Source: Nesterenkonia aurantiaca (GTDB lineage Bacteria; Actinomycetota; Actinomycetes; Actinomycetales; Micrococcaceae). From it: a DNA stretch of 64,000 nucleotides. Below are positions 36,397 to 44,387 of the stretch, piece by piece. The notes below the pieces were generated by a model. The model was not told the DNA's origin and made no database searches. It saw only the letters and a list, made by a program, of their open reading frames with translations. A program made the position numbers and the translations under genes. How positions within the stretch are numbered: position 1 is the first letter of the stretch; each line of letters starts with the position of its first letter. The stretch lies in contig NZ_SOAN01000001.1 in assembly GCF_004364585.1 (NCBI RefSeq), positions 62,001 to 126,000 of the forward strand. Reading direction: 5' to 3'.

Positions 36397-37209
36397 TCAG
36401 CGACCCAGGGCGGCCATCACGGCGTCAGCGCTCGGCTCTGAGAGAACACCGGAGGCGGGGATGCCTCGGCGGGCGAGAGTCTTCGCGGTGGGCCGCCCGA
36501 TGGCCAGCAGTCGGACCCGCTCCGGGAGCCCGAGGTCGGCGAGCCCGTCGGCCGCAGAGGAGCTGGTGACCAGCAGCACCGTGGGGTCTACATGGCTGAG
36601 CCGGTCGCGGCGCAGGTCGGCGGCGAGCTGGTCCAGGTCCAGGAGATCCTCACCCGCCGGCTGCGGCAGCAGTCGCCGTTGCGGATCTCCAGCGACCAGA
36701 ACCCCGCCCACCACCAGAGAGCTGGTCTCATAGGCGCTGACCCGGGTGACCTGCCAACCGGTGTCACTCAGGCCTTCGCGGAGCTCGGACCGGGCCTGGG
36801 CCGACTGTGGCAGCAGCAGCCCACCGTCCTGCCCCGGAGACGGCTCGGGGAACTCCTGGATCATCCCGGCGGCGCTGCTCTCGGCCTGCGGCATCCACGG
36901 GTCGGTGATGCCGGTATGTGTGCGCAGCACCCGGGCGGTGCCGGGACCGACGACGCCGACGCGCGTCTGCGCAGGCAGGGTCCCGTCCCAGCCCAGCTTC
37001 ACCAGAGCCCGGACGGTGTTGGCGCTGGTGAACAGCACCCAGGAGAAGTCGCCGCGGGAAAGCCGGCCGAGCGCCGTGTTCAGCTCGGTGGTGTCCTCAG
37101 GGAGTCGCTGCTCGGTGACCGGGAGGAACCGGACCTGGAGCCCGACCGCGCGCAGACCTGCCTCCAACGGGCCCGTCTGTGCGGGGTCTCGAGTCAGGGC
37201 GATTCGCAT
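36397..37209 (-). CDS. hemD: Uroporphyrinogen-III synthase
   Basis: A 270-residue HemD that closes and inverts hydroxymethylbilane to uroporphyrinogen III. Sequence in this family is poorly conserved. Typical pieces are the N-terminal ALTRDPAQTGPLEAGL, VLFTSANTVRAL (about 58-69), the VVGPGTARVL turn, and a C-terminal TSSSAADGLADLG followed by LLAIGRPTAKTLARRGI. The position between hemC and hemB supports the call. An unrelated plus-strand gene separates it from hemC. Ends 99 bases before hemB. Confidence 0.92.
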   Translation of the reverse strand: MRIALTRDPAQTGPLEAGLRAVGLQVRFLPVTEQRLPEDTTELNTALGRLSRGDFSWVLFTSANTVRALVKLGWDGTLPAQTRVGVVGPGTARVLRTHTGITDPWMPQAESSAAGMIQEFPEPSPGQDGGLLLPQSAQARSELREGLSDTGWQVTRVSAYETSSLVVGGVLVAGDPQRRLLPQPAGEDLLDLDQLAADLRRDRLSHVDPTVLLVTSSSAADGLADLGLPERVRLLAIGRPTAKTLARRGIPASGVLSEPSADAVMAALGR

Positions 37210-37330
37210 GATGCCAGCTTACCGAGAAGAGTCCGAGGACAATGGTGCCCAAGAGTGTGAACCACGTGCCGTGCAGCGACCACGCGCGCGAGGAGACTTC
37301 AGAGGACGCATGACTCGAAAGGGACTTCCC

Positions 37331-38206
37331 ATGACAGCAGAACCGATACTCGTCTCCGGCGCGACAGGCAATGTCGGCCGCGCCGTGGTCGAGCGTCTTC
37401 TGGAGGCAGGTGTTCGGGTGCGGGCTGCGGGAAGAACCGTGGAGTCGGTCCAGGCGGCATTCGGCGACAGGGTCGAGGCGGTGGCCCTGGACTTCACGGA
37501 CGAAGGCACGTGGCGCGGTGCCTTCACCGGGGTGCGACGGATGTTCTTGCTGCGACCGCCACAGCTGGGAAGACCCAAGACACAGATGATTCCCGCGCTC
37601 GAACACGCTCGCGAACTTGGCCTCTCGCAGATCGTGTTCCTGTCCCTGCAGGGGGCGGAACGGAACCCGGTGGTGCCTCATGCTGAGATCGAGAGGTGGT
37701 TGAGGGCCTCAGGAGCGTCCTGGACGTTCGTGCGGGCTTCCTTCTTCCATCAGAATCTCTCAACCACCCACGTCTCAGACATCCGCGACCGTGATGAGAT
37801 CATGGTTCCGGCCGGGCACGGGAGAACCTCCTTCGTCGACGCTGAGGACGTCGGCGCAGTCGCGGCCGCCGCACTGCTCCGTCCGGCGGAGCACAAGAAC
37901 TTGGCATGGACGATCACCGGAGATGAGGCGCTGAGCTACACCGAGGTCGCCGATATCCTCACGGCGGAGCTCGGCAGACCGGTGCGATACACCCGGCCCG
38001 GAGCTCTGCGTTACGGCCTCCATGCCCGAAAGCGACTGGGCATGCCCTGGGGCATGGTGTGCGTGACCATCGCGATCTACACCGCCGCTCGTCTCGGCCA
38101 GGCTGCCGGCATCAGTGCAGATCTTGCCCAGGTGCTGGGCCGAGCCCCCAGGAGCTTCGCTGAGTTCGCTCACCGCCACCGAGGAGTGTGGGATCCCACG
38201 CTTTAG
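37331..38206 (+). CDS. NmrA-like / NAD(P)-binding SDR protein inserted in the heme cluster
   Basis: A 291-residue atypical short-chain dehydrogenase. The N-terminal nucleotide-binding motif is VSGATGNVGRAVVERLLEAG. The rest fits NmrA/QOR2-type proteins (VDAEDVGAVAAAALL, WTITGDEALSYTEVADIL), which act as redox sensors or quinone reductases and lack the usual YxxxK. Two starts are possible, ATG at 37310 and 37331; the second is used because AAAGGG sits at normal distance. It runs opposite to the heme genes and its last four bases overlap the hemC stop. Nothing links it to heme synthesis, and it looks inserted. Confidence 0.85.
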   Translation: MTAEPILVSGATGNVGRAVVERLLEAGVRVRAAGRTVESVQAAFGDRVEAVALDFTDEGTWRGAFTGVRRMFLLRPPQLGRPKTQMIPALEHARELGLSQIVFLSLQGAERNPVVPHAEIERWLRASGASWTFVRASFFHQNLSTTHVSDIRDRDEIMVPAGHGRTSFVDAEDVGAVAAAALLRPAEHKNLAWTITGDEALSYTEVADILTAELGRPVRYTRPGALRYGLHARKRLGMPWGMVCVTIAIYTAARLGQAAGISADLAQVLGRAPRSFAEFAHRHRGVWDPTL

Positions 38207-39222
38207 GCGTCCACCACGTGCTTGAGCAGCCCGAAGTCCTCGGCGAGCAGCTGCTCCGCGACCTGAGTCCCGAGCTGGATCGCACGGTCCACCGAGACCC
38301 GACGGTCCGCCCCGGCCTCGATCGAGATCTCGGCTCCGGCGCGCTGCGTCCTGGTCCCGTCGGGGGCACAGATCACCGAGTCCAGGCGCAGGGTGGCGCC
38401 GCCGTCGGGGTTGTCGTCATAGCGGGCGAGTCCGCCGATCGGTGCTGAGCAGCCGGCGTTGAGCCGGGCCAGCAGCCCCCGTTCCGCTGAGGTCTCCAGC
38501 CGGGCGGGAATGTCGTCGTAGAGCGCCAGCGCCATGCCCAGCGGGGCGGTGGGCTCGGCGTCCTCGGCGCGGACCTCCACGGCCAGGGCACCTTGGCCGG
38601 GGGCGGGCAGCATCACCTCAGTGGGGATCAGCTCGGCGATGTGATGCTCCAGGCCGAGTCGCTTCAGGCCGGCGCCGGCGAGCACGACGGCGTCCAGGTC
38701 ACCTCGGGCGGCATTCGGCGCCTGCGGCGAGGCCTCGGCAGCAGACCCGTGCCCGCGGACCCGGGCCAGCCGGGTGCCCACGTTGCCGCGGATGTCCACG
38801 ATCTCAAGATCAGGCCGTGCCGCGCGCAGCTGGGCGGCGCGGCGCGGGGACCCGGTGCCCACCTTCGCGCCCTGCGGCAGCTGCGCAAGAGGCACATCAT
38901 CAGCGGAGCACAGCGCGTCGCGCACGTCTTCCCGGGAGGGCACCGAGGCGATCGCGAGCCCCTCGAGGTCCTTGGCGGGCAGGTCCTTGAGCGAGTGCAC
39001 CGCCACGTCGCAGGTCTTGTCGAACAGCGCCTGGCGCAGCGCGGAGGCGAAGACCCCGGTGCCGCCCATCTGCGCGAGCGGTCCGGTGAGGATGTCACCC
39101 TCGGTCTTCACCGTGATCAGCTCGTAGCCGGCCTCGGCGTGGGAGGCGAGCGCTTCCGCCGCCGTCGTCGTCTGGGTCAGTGCGAGCTTGCTGCCGCGGG
39201 TGCCTACGGTGAATGTCGCCAT
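38203..39222 (-). CDS. hemC: Hydroxymethylbilane synthase (porphobilinogen deaminase)
   Basis: A 339-residue HemC that links four porphobilinogens. The dipyrromethane cofactor attaches at Cys258 in RLNAGCSAPIGGLA. Other hallmarks are VGTRGSKLALTQT, VHSLKDLPA, GTGSPRRAAQLRAARPDLEI and the Asp in DVAVHSLKD. A stretch rich in Ala/Ser/Pro (about 157-172, HGSAAEASPQAPNAARG) is inserted where most homologues have a short turn. It starts directly after the hemH stop, with no gap. Confidence 0.96.
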   Translation of the reverse strand: MATFTVGTRGSKLALTQTTTAAEALASHAEAGYELITVKTEGDILTGPLAQMGGTGVFASALRQALFDKTCDVAVHSLKDLPAKDLEGLAIASVPSREDVRDALCSADDVPLAQLPQGAKVGTGSPRRAAQLRAARPDLEIVDIRGNVGTRLARVRGHGSAAEASPQAPNAARGDLDAVVLAGAGLKRLGLEHHIAELIPTEVMLPAPGQGALAVEVRAEDAEPTAPLGMALALYDDIPARLETSAERGLLARLNAGCSAPIGGLARYDDNPDGGATLRLDSVICAPDGTRTQRAGAEISIEAGADRRVSVDRAIQLGTQVAEQLLAEDFGLLKHVVDA

Positions 39223-40539
39223 CTAGCTCCTCTGGACGTCCTTGCGGAAGCGGGTGCAGTTGCAGGGTCCGCAGATGCCGGACCACTTGCCGGGCACGAC
39301 CTGCTCGCCGAAGCCCACGGGCTCGCCGTTGACGCCTTGGAGGTACTCGCTGAGCACATCGACGAGTCCGGAGACGAACTTCTCCTGGATGCCCGGGGTC
39401 GCGGCACGGTGGTAGGCCAGGCCGAGCTCCGCGGCGGTGTCCTTGGCCTCGGTGTCGAGGTCCCAGAGCACCTCCATGTGGTCGGAGACGAAGCCGATGG
39501 GCATCACCACCACACCGGCGACGCCGGCCTCGGCATCTTCGGTGAGGGCGTCGTTGATGTCTGGCTCCAGCCAGGGGGTCTTCGGGCTGCCGGAGCGGGA
39601 CTGGAAGGTCAGTGAGTGTTCCAGACCCTCGGCCTCAGGGACGCTGGCCATCAGGTGGCGGGCGACGGCGAGGTGCTCGGCCGAGTAGACGTCGGTGCCG
39701 TATTCCTCGATCACCCGGTCCGGGCCCATGGCCTCGGCGTTGCGGCTGGGGATGGAGTGAGTGACGAAGACGATCTTCGGCTGCGCCTCGGCCTTGCCGG
39801 CCTGCTCCAGCTGCGCCCGGACGTCGGCGATGCCCGCGGCCAGGGCGTCCTTGAACGGGTCGATGAACGCCTTGTCCATGAAGAACTGGCGGACCTTCAC
39901 CACACTCATCTCCTCGCGCAGCCCGGTCTCGTCCAGGGTCAGCGAGAAGTCCTCGCGGTACTGCCCGCAGGAGGAGTAGCCGTTGTACGCGGAGGTGACC
40001 AGCGCCAGGATCCGGCGGTGTCCGGCGGCGTGCATCTCGCGGAAGGTCTCGGTGAAGAAGGGGTTCCAGTTGCGGTTGCCCCAGTACATCGGGATGTCCA
40101 GCTGGCGGGCGGCGACCTCGGCCTCCAGTGCGGCCTTGAGGTCCCGGTTCTGCTCGTTGATCGGGCTGATCCCGCCGTTGGCGCGGTAGTGGGTGGCGAC
40201 CTCTTCGAGCCGCTCATCCGGGATCCCGCGACCGCGGGTCACGTTGCGCAGGAACGGGAGCACGTCGTCCTGACCCTCGGGACCGCCGAAGGAGGCGAGC
40301 AGGATCGCGTCATAGTTGCCCGGCTCGTCCTTGGTGGAGCCCTCCGCGTAGTCCACCGGCAGCGGGGCCGGGACCTCGGCGGCCTCGGGCGAGGTCTCGG
40401 TGCCCGGGGTGGGTGTGGTCTGAGAGGAGTCCGCCACTGCCGAGGCGGCCTGCTCCTCGGTGGGGTGATCGGAGGTCTCGGTCGGGTGGGCCGGGCCGGT
40501 GTTCTCGGCCGACTCGGTGTTGTCTGGGGTGATCGTCAC
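39223..40539 (-). CDS. hemH: Ferrochelatase, coproporphyrin III type (CpfC)
   Basis: A 438-residue chelatase. In Actinobacteria it inserts iron into coproporphyrin III to give coproheme. The core begins near residue 76 (YDAILLASFGGPEGQDD) and carries ITSAYNGYSSCGQYRED, with a catalytic His in FVTHSIPSRN. The C-terminal SGICGPCNCTRF plus the Cys in YSSCGQYR are the four [2Fe-2S] ligands of actinobacterial ferrochelatases. The first 75 residues are a Thr/Glu/Pro-rich extension. The GTG start overlaps the hemQ stop as GTGA. Confidence 0.95.
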   Translation of the reverse strand: MTITPDNTESAENTGPAHPTETSDHPTEEQAASAVADSSQTTPTPGTETSPEAAEVPAPLPVDYAEGSTKDEPGNYDAILLASFGGPEGQDDVLPFLRNVTRGRGIPDERLEEVATHYRANGGISPINEQNRDLKAALEAEVAARQLDIPMYWGNRNWNPFFTETFREMHAAGHRRILALVTSAYNGYSSCGQYREDFSLTLDETGLREEMSVVKVRQFFMDKAFIDPFKDALAAGIADVRAQLEQAGKAEAQPKIVFVTHSIPSRNAEAMGPDRVIEEYGTDVYSAEHLAVARHLMASVPEAEGLEHSLTFQSRSGSPKTPWLEPDINDALTEDAEAGVAGVVVMPIGFVSDHMEVLWDLDTEAKDTAAELGLAYHRAATPGIQEKFVSGLVDVLSEYLQGVNGEPVGFGEQVVPGKWSGICGPCNCTRFRKDVQRS

Positions 40540-41246
40540 AGCAGGACCTCAGCGATCTCCGACGCGGCCTTCAGGCGGCGGCCGGTATAGAAGGGAATTT
40601 CGTCACGCACGTGATAGCGGGTCTCGGACTCGCGCAGCTTGCGCATCATGTCCACCAGGTCGGTGAGCTTCGGCGCCTCCAGCGCGAGCAGCCACTCCCA
40701 GTCGTTCAGCGCGAACGCGGAGGTGGTGTTGGCCAGCACCGAGGGGAACTCCTGGCCGAGCAGGCCGTGCTCGCGCAGCATCTTTCCGCGCTTGGCCGGG
40801 TCCAGCAGGTACCAGTCATAGGAGCGGTTGAACGGGTAGATGACCAGCCAGTCCTCCGGGGGCACCCCGAGGGCGTAGGCCGGGACGTGGCTGCGGGCGA
40901 ACTCGGCGGTGCGGTGCACGCCCATCGCGGAGAACGCGATCCGGGTCTGGGAGAACATCGCGGTGCGGCGGATGCGGCGCACCGCTGCCTGCAGGTCCTC
41001 GGCGGAGGGACCGGTGACCCAGGTGAGGATGTCGGCCTCATCGCGCATGGCGGAGACGTCGTAGGTGCCGCGGAAGCTGACCTCTTGATCGGCGAACGTT
41101 CCGGCGAGCTCATCGAACTCGACCTCCACGTCAGCGCCCTGCGGCGCGGATCCGGTCCGCGCGAAGACGGTGTAGAGGGTGAACCAGTCCTTGCCCGAGG
41201 TGTTGACCTCTTCGGGCGTGCGCTGAGCGTTGCTGCCGTAGCTCAC
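40536..41246 (-). CDS. hemQ: Coproheme decarboxylase (HemQ/ChdC)
   Basis: A 236-residue chlorite dismutase-fold enzyme that turns coproheme into heme b with peroxide, the last step of the coproporphyrin-dependent route. Family sequence: WFTLYTVFARTG, YDVSAMRDEADILTWV, YPFNRSYDWYLLDPAKRGKM (tyrosine region and proximal area) and SNKxxF-like stretches. An ATG lies at 41264, but GGAGG five bases before the GTG at 41246 makes the shorter form more likely. It is coupled to hemH by a GTGA overlap. A 128-base gap upstream may hold its own promoter. Confidence 0.93.
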   Translation of the reverse strand: MSYGSNAQRTPEEVNTSGKDWFTLYTVFARTGSAPQGADVEVEFDELAGTFADQEVSFRGTYDVSAMRDEADILTWVTGPSAEDLQAAVRRIRRTAMFSQTRIAFSAMGVHRTAEFARSHVPAYALGVPPEDWLVIYPFNRSYDWYLLDPAKRGKMLREHGLLGQEFPSVLANTTSAFALNDWEWLLALEAPKLTDLVDMMRKLRESETRYHVRDEIPFYTGRRLKAASEIAEVLL

Positions 41247-41392
41247 AGATGCCTCCATCAGCATTGATCGTCCGTGCGGGGCCTAGGTGGTGATGTCCCG
41301 CATCCAGCTTATCGCCCGGCCTTCCACGGTTTTCTACATGACGTCGAAAAAAGTGACGGACCGCTCACGCAGGTATGACCGGTGTGGCGGGT

Positions 41393-43096
41393 TCAGCGAG
41401 AGGTGCGCAGGATCGTCACGGCGGCGGCCCGTGCGTCGGGCACCACCCGGGCCAGCCCGGTGCCTGCGAACCAGGCGCCGATCATGTGCAGCCCGGGCCG
41501 CCGCTCCCCCGAGGGCTGCACCGCGGTGGACTCCTGGGCCGACCCCGCGGCGGAGGCCTCGGCGAGGCGTTCACGCAGCGCGGTGATCCGCTCGGCGTGC
41601 CCGGCGGAGCTCTGCGGCAGCGCCTTGCGCCAGCGGATCACGCTGGCCTCGAGGATCTGGTCCGCGTCGATGGGGATCCCGAAGAGTGCGCCGATGTCGG
41701 CTGCGGCGGCGGCAAGCAGCTGCTCGTCGCTGGACTCCGCGCCCAGTGCCTCCTGATGCCGCGGCCCGACCCGTCCGTAGGACAGGCGCACCACGTGGTG
41801 GCCGGGCCCGTGCGCGTGGGTCACGGCGGTGTCCGCCCATTCCCATTTGGAGCTGATGTGCGTCATCGCCTTGGCTGCGATGTCTTGTACCTGCGGAGCC
41901 ACCAGCACCCCGGTGCCGCGCGGGTGGTCATCAAGCTCCGGGGCGTCGAGGATCATCGAGACCAGGGCGACGCCGCGGTCCGGCGCGGCGGCCCCCTGCT
42001 TCAGCCCAGCGGCCCCGTGCTCACCGCCGGGGGCCTCCTTCGCACCGCCCGGGGCCTCCTGCGCTCCGCCGGGGGTCAGGCCGGTGAGGTCCAGTCCGCT
42101 CAGGTCGACCACGGACCCGACCAGCTGCACCGCGGCAGGGGCATCCAGGGCGAGGATCACATGATCCGGGCCCTCGTCGGCGATCAGCGCGGCCAGGTCG
42201 GTGACCTCGGTGTTGAGCCGGAGCTCCACGCCGAGCCGAAGCAGCTCCGCCTCCAGGGCGCCGACCAGGCGGTTGAGCCCGCCATGCAGCGAGTTCACCG
42301 CGGAGCCTGGCGGGGCCTTGGACTTCACCAGGGCCACGGCGCGGGCCAGCGAGCCCTCGCGCAGCATCGCCTCGAAGAGTCCGGGGGCGGCGTTGTTCAT
42401 GTCCAGGTCATCCGGGTCGGCCGAATGCACCCCGGACACGATCGGGGTGACCAGCCGGTCCAGCACGGCCTGGCCCATCCGGTCCCGGACCACCTCGCCC
42501 AGCGTGATCTGCCCGGATCGGGCGGCGTCGGCCTGCACCCAGGACTCCATGGAGGCGGTGAGGTCCTCGGCGGCGCGGCGCGCCTCCGCCTCGCCCAGAA
42601 TCGCCACCACATCGGGGGCCATCGGATCGGCGGGGATGCCCAAGATCCCGGTGGCCGGCAGCGGGGCCGCCAGATCCGGCAGCTGCAGCCAGGCCGCAGA
42701 GTGCTGCGGAGCCACCACCTGTTCGTGGAGACCCAGCTCCTGCAGCAGCTTCGGCACCACCGGGGAGCGGGTCGCGAAGGCCTCTGCCCCGGCGTCGTAG
42801 GCGACCCCACCCATCTCGTGGGCACCGATCGCCCCGCCCAGCCGGTCTCCGGCCTCGTAGAGCGCCACCGTGGCACCGGCGCGGGCCAGGTCCCAGGCGG
42901 CGATCAGCCCGGCGATGCCTCCGCCGACCACGGCGACATGCGGCGGCCCGGCCGGTGAGCCCGTCGGTGAGCCCTCCGGCGCACCGGCGGCCGACCCGGC
43001 TGACTCGCCGGCGGAGGCACTGGAGGCCGCGCCCACCCGGGCGCTGACCTCAGCGTCGGCGGGGTCGCTCGAGGGGGCGTTGATCGGCGCGTTCAT
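41393..43096 (-). CDS. hemY: Coproporphyrinogen III oxidase, HemY/CgoX type
   Basis: A 567-residue FAD enzyme that oxidises coproporphyrinogen III to coproporphyrin III. The dinucleotide motif is AVVGGGIAGLIAAWDLARAG (about 55-75), then YEAGDRLGGAIGAHE. The C-terminal FAD motif is GLHMIGAWFAGTGLARVVPD. Residues 1-50 are an Ala/Ser/Gly extension. An internal low-complexity insert (PGGAQEAPGGAKEAPGGEH) lies about midway. It is between hemE (11-base gap) and hemQ. Bacterial protoporphyrinogen oxidase is the older name; the neighbouring hemQ indicates the coproporphyrin substrate. Confidence 0.94.
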   Translation of the reverse strand: MNAPINAPSSDPADAEVSARVGAASSASAGESAGSAAGAPEGSPTGSPAGPPHVAVVGGGIAGLIAAWDLARAGATVALYEAGDRLGGAIGAHEMGGVAYDAGAEAFATRSPVVPKLLQELGLHEQVVAPQHSAAWLQLPDLAAPLPATGILGIPADPMAPDVVAILGEAEARRAAEDLTASMESWVQADAARSGQITLGEVVRDRMGQAVLDRLVTPIVSGVHSADPDDLDMNNAAPGLFEAMLREGSLARAVALVKSKAPPGSAVNSLHGGLNRLVGALEAELLRLGVELRLNTEVTDLAALIADEGPDHVILALDAPAAVQLVGSVVDLSGLDLTGLTPGGAQEAPGGAKEAPGGEHGAAGLKQGAAAPDRGVALVSMILDAPELDDHPRGTGVLVAPQVQDIAAKAMTHISSKWEWADTAVTHAHGPGHHVVRLSYGRVGPRHQEALGAESSDEQLLAAAAADIGALFGIPIDADQILEASVIRWRKALPQSSAGHAERITALRERLAEASAAGSAQESTAVQPSGERRPGLHMIGAWFAGTGLARVVPDARAAAVTILRTSR

Positions 43097-43107
43097 CCAG
43101 GCAGCGC

Positions 43108-44328
43108 TCAGTCCTCGTAGCCGATCTCGTGGATCAGGCTGACCACGCGGGTGAGCACCTCCGGGTCGGTCTCCGGGGGCACCCCGTGGCCGAGGTTGAG
43201 CACATGTCCGGCCGCACCGGAGCCGGCCGCGATGATCTCGCGGACATGCTTCTCCAGCGTGGGCCAGTCCGCTGGCAGCAGCGCCGGGTCGATGTTGCCC
43301 TGCAGCGGGGTCTCGGCCCCGACCCGGCGGGTGGCCTCTGCCAGGTTCAGCCGGTAGTCCACCCCGACGACGTCGGCGCCGGCCGCGCGCAGCAGGTCCA
43401 GGATCTCCCCGGTGCCGGTGCCGAAGTGGATCAGCGGGGCGGTGACCCGGTGGCCCTCGGGCGTGGTCCCGCCGAGGTCCTTGACGTGAGTGAAGGCTTC
43501 GGCGGAGTGGCGCAGCACGTGCCGGGCATAGTCCTCGCGGCTCAGCGAGCCGGCCCAGGAGTCGAAGAGCTGCGCGGCGGAGGCGCCGGCCATCAGCTGG
43601 GCGCGCATGAACCGGCCGGAGACCTCGGCCGCCCAGGAAGCCAGAGCGTGCCAGGTCTCCGGGTCTGCGTGCATCATGGTGCGCGGGCCGAGGTGGTCCC
43701 GGGAGGGCCTGCCCTCCACCATGTAGGCGGCCAGGGTGAACGGAGCGCCGGCGAAGCCGACCAGCGGGGTGGAGCCCAGCTCGGCCACGGTGCGCTTGAC
43801 GGCCTCGGTGATCGGCGCGAAGGCGGCGTCGTCGAGCGTGGGCAGTGCCTCGACGTCGGCGCGGGTGCGCACCGGGGAGCCCAGCACCGGTCCGACCCCG
43901 GGCTGGATCTCGACGTCGATCCCGGCCAGGCGCAGCGGGATGACGATGTCGGAGAAGAAGATCGCCGCGTCCACGTCGTGCCGGCGCACCGGCTGCAGCG
44001 TGATCTCGGAGGCCAGCGCCGGATCCAGGCAGCTGTCCAGCATTGTGGTGCCCTCACGCAGCGCCCGGTACTCCGGCAGTGAACGGCCCGCCTGGCGCAT
44101 GAACCACACCGGGCGGCGGTGCGGGCGTGTGATCTCTCCCGCACTGTTACGTCCGCCGCGATACTGGTTCAGCAGCGCGGAGTCGGCGGTGAGCCCGGTG
44201 AGCAGCGGGTGGTCCTGCGGCAGCTGCGCCGTGGAACCCTGGGAACGTACGGCTGCCCGCGGGATGGCGGTGACGGAGCCGGTGGCCGGAGAGGACGCGG
44301 CCATGCCGGCGAAAGATCCAGAAGTCAT
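43108..44328 (-). CDS. hemE: Uroporphyrinogen decarboxylase
   Basis: A 406-residue HemE that decarboxylates uroporphyrinogen III to coproporphyrinogen III. Signature sequences are PVWFMRQAGRSLPEYRALR (substrate loop), FFSDIVIPLRLAGIDVEI (catalytic Asp), GFAGAPFTLAAYMVEG and FGTGTGEILDLL. The N-terminus is about 40 residues longer than usual. Start ATGs lie at 44337 and 44328; neither has a clear ribosome binding site, and a later start is possible. First gene of the minus-strand heme cluster, divergent from hemA. Confidence 0.95.
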   Translation of the reverse strand: MTSGSFAGMAASSPATGSVTAIPRAAVRSQGSTAQLPQDHPLLTGLTADSALLNQYRGGRNSAGEITRPHRRPVWFMRQAGRSLPEYRALREGTTMLDSCLDPALASEITLQPVRRHDVDAAIFFSDIVIPLRLAGIDVEIQPGVGPVLGSPVRTRADVEALPTLDDAAFAPITEAVKRTVAELGSTPLVGFAGAPFTLAAYMVEGRPSRDHLGPRTMMHADPETWHALASWAAEVSGRFMRAQLMAGASAAQLFDSWAGSLSREDYARHVLRHSAEAFTHVKDLGGTTPEGHRVTAPLIHFGTGTGEILDLLRAAGADVVGVDYRLNLAEATRRVGAETPLQGNIDPALLPADWPTLEKHVREIIAAGSGAAGHVLNLGHGVPPETDPEVLTRVVSLIHEIGYED

Positions 44329-44371
44329 ATGCCACATTCTCCACTTTTCCGCGGCACAGTTCGACCCGCTG

Positions 44372-44377
44372 TAGAAT
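44372..44377 (+). promoter_or_regulatory. -10 box for hemA
   Basis: TAGAAT ends 10 bases before the GTG start of hemA, in the 59-base gap shared with divergent hemE. Between them is the palindromic core GACGTC within ATGACGTCG (44380-44388). Confidence 0.5.
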
Positions 44378-44387
44378 CAATGACGTC

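Noticed and set aside
37097-37681. Minus-strand frame with a hydrophobic stretch between hemC and hemD
   Set aside because: It overlaps the start of hemD and is antisense to the NmrA-like gene. The hydrophobic segment is short and has no family match.
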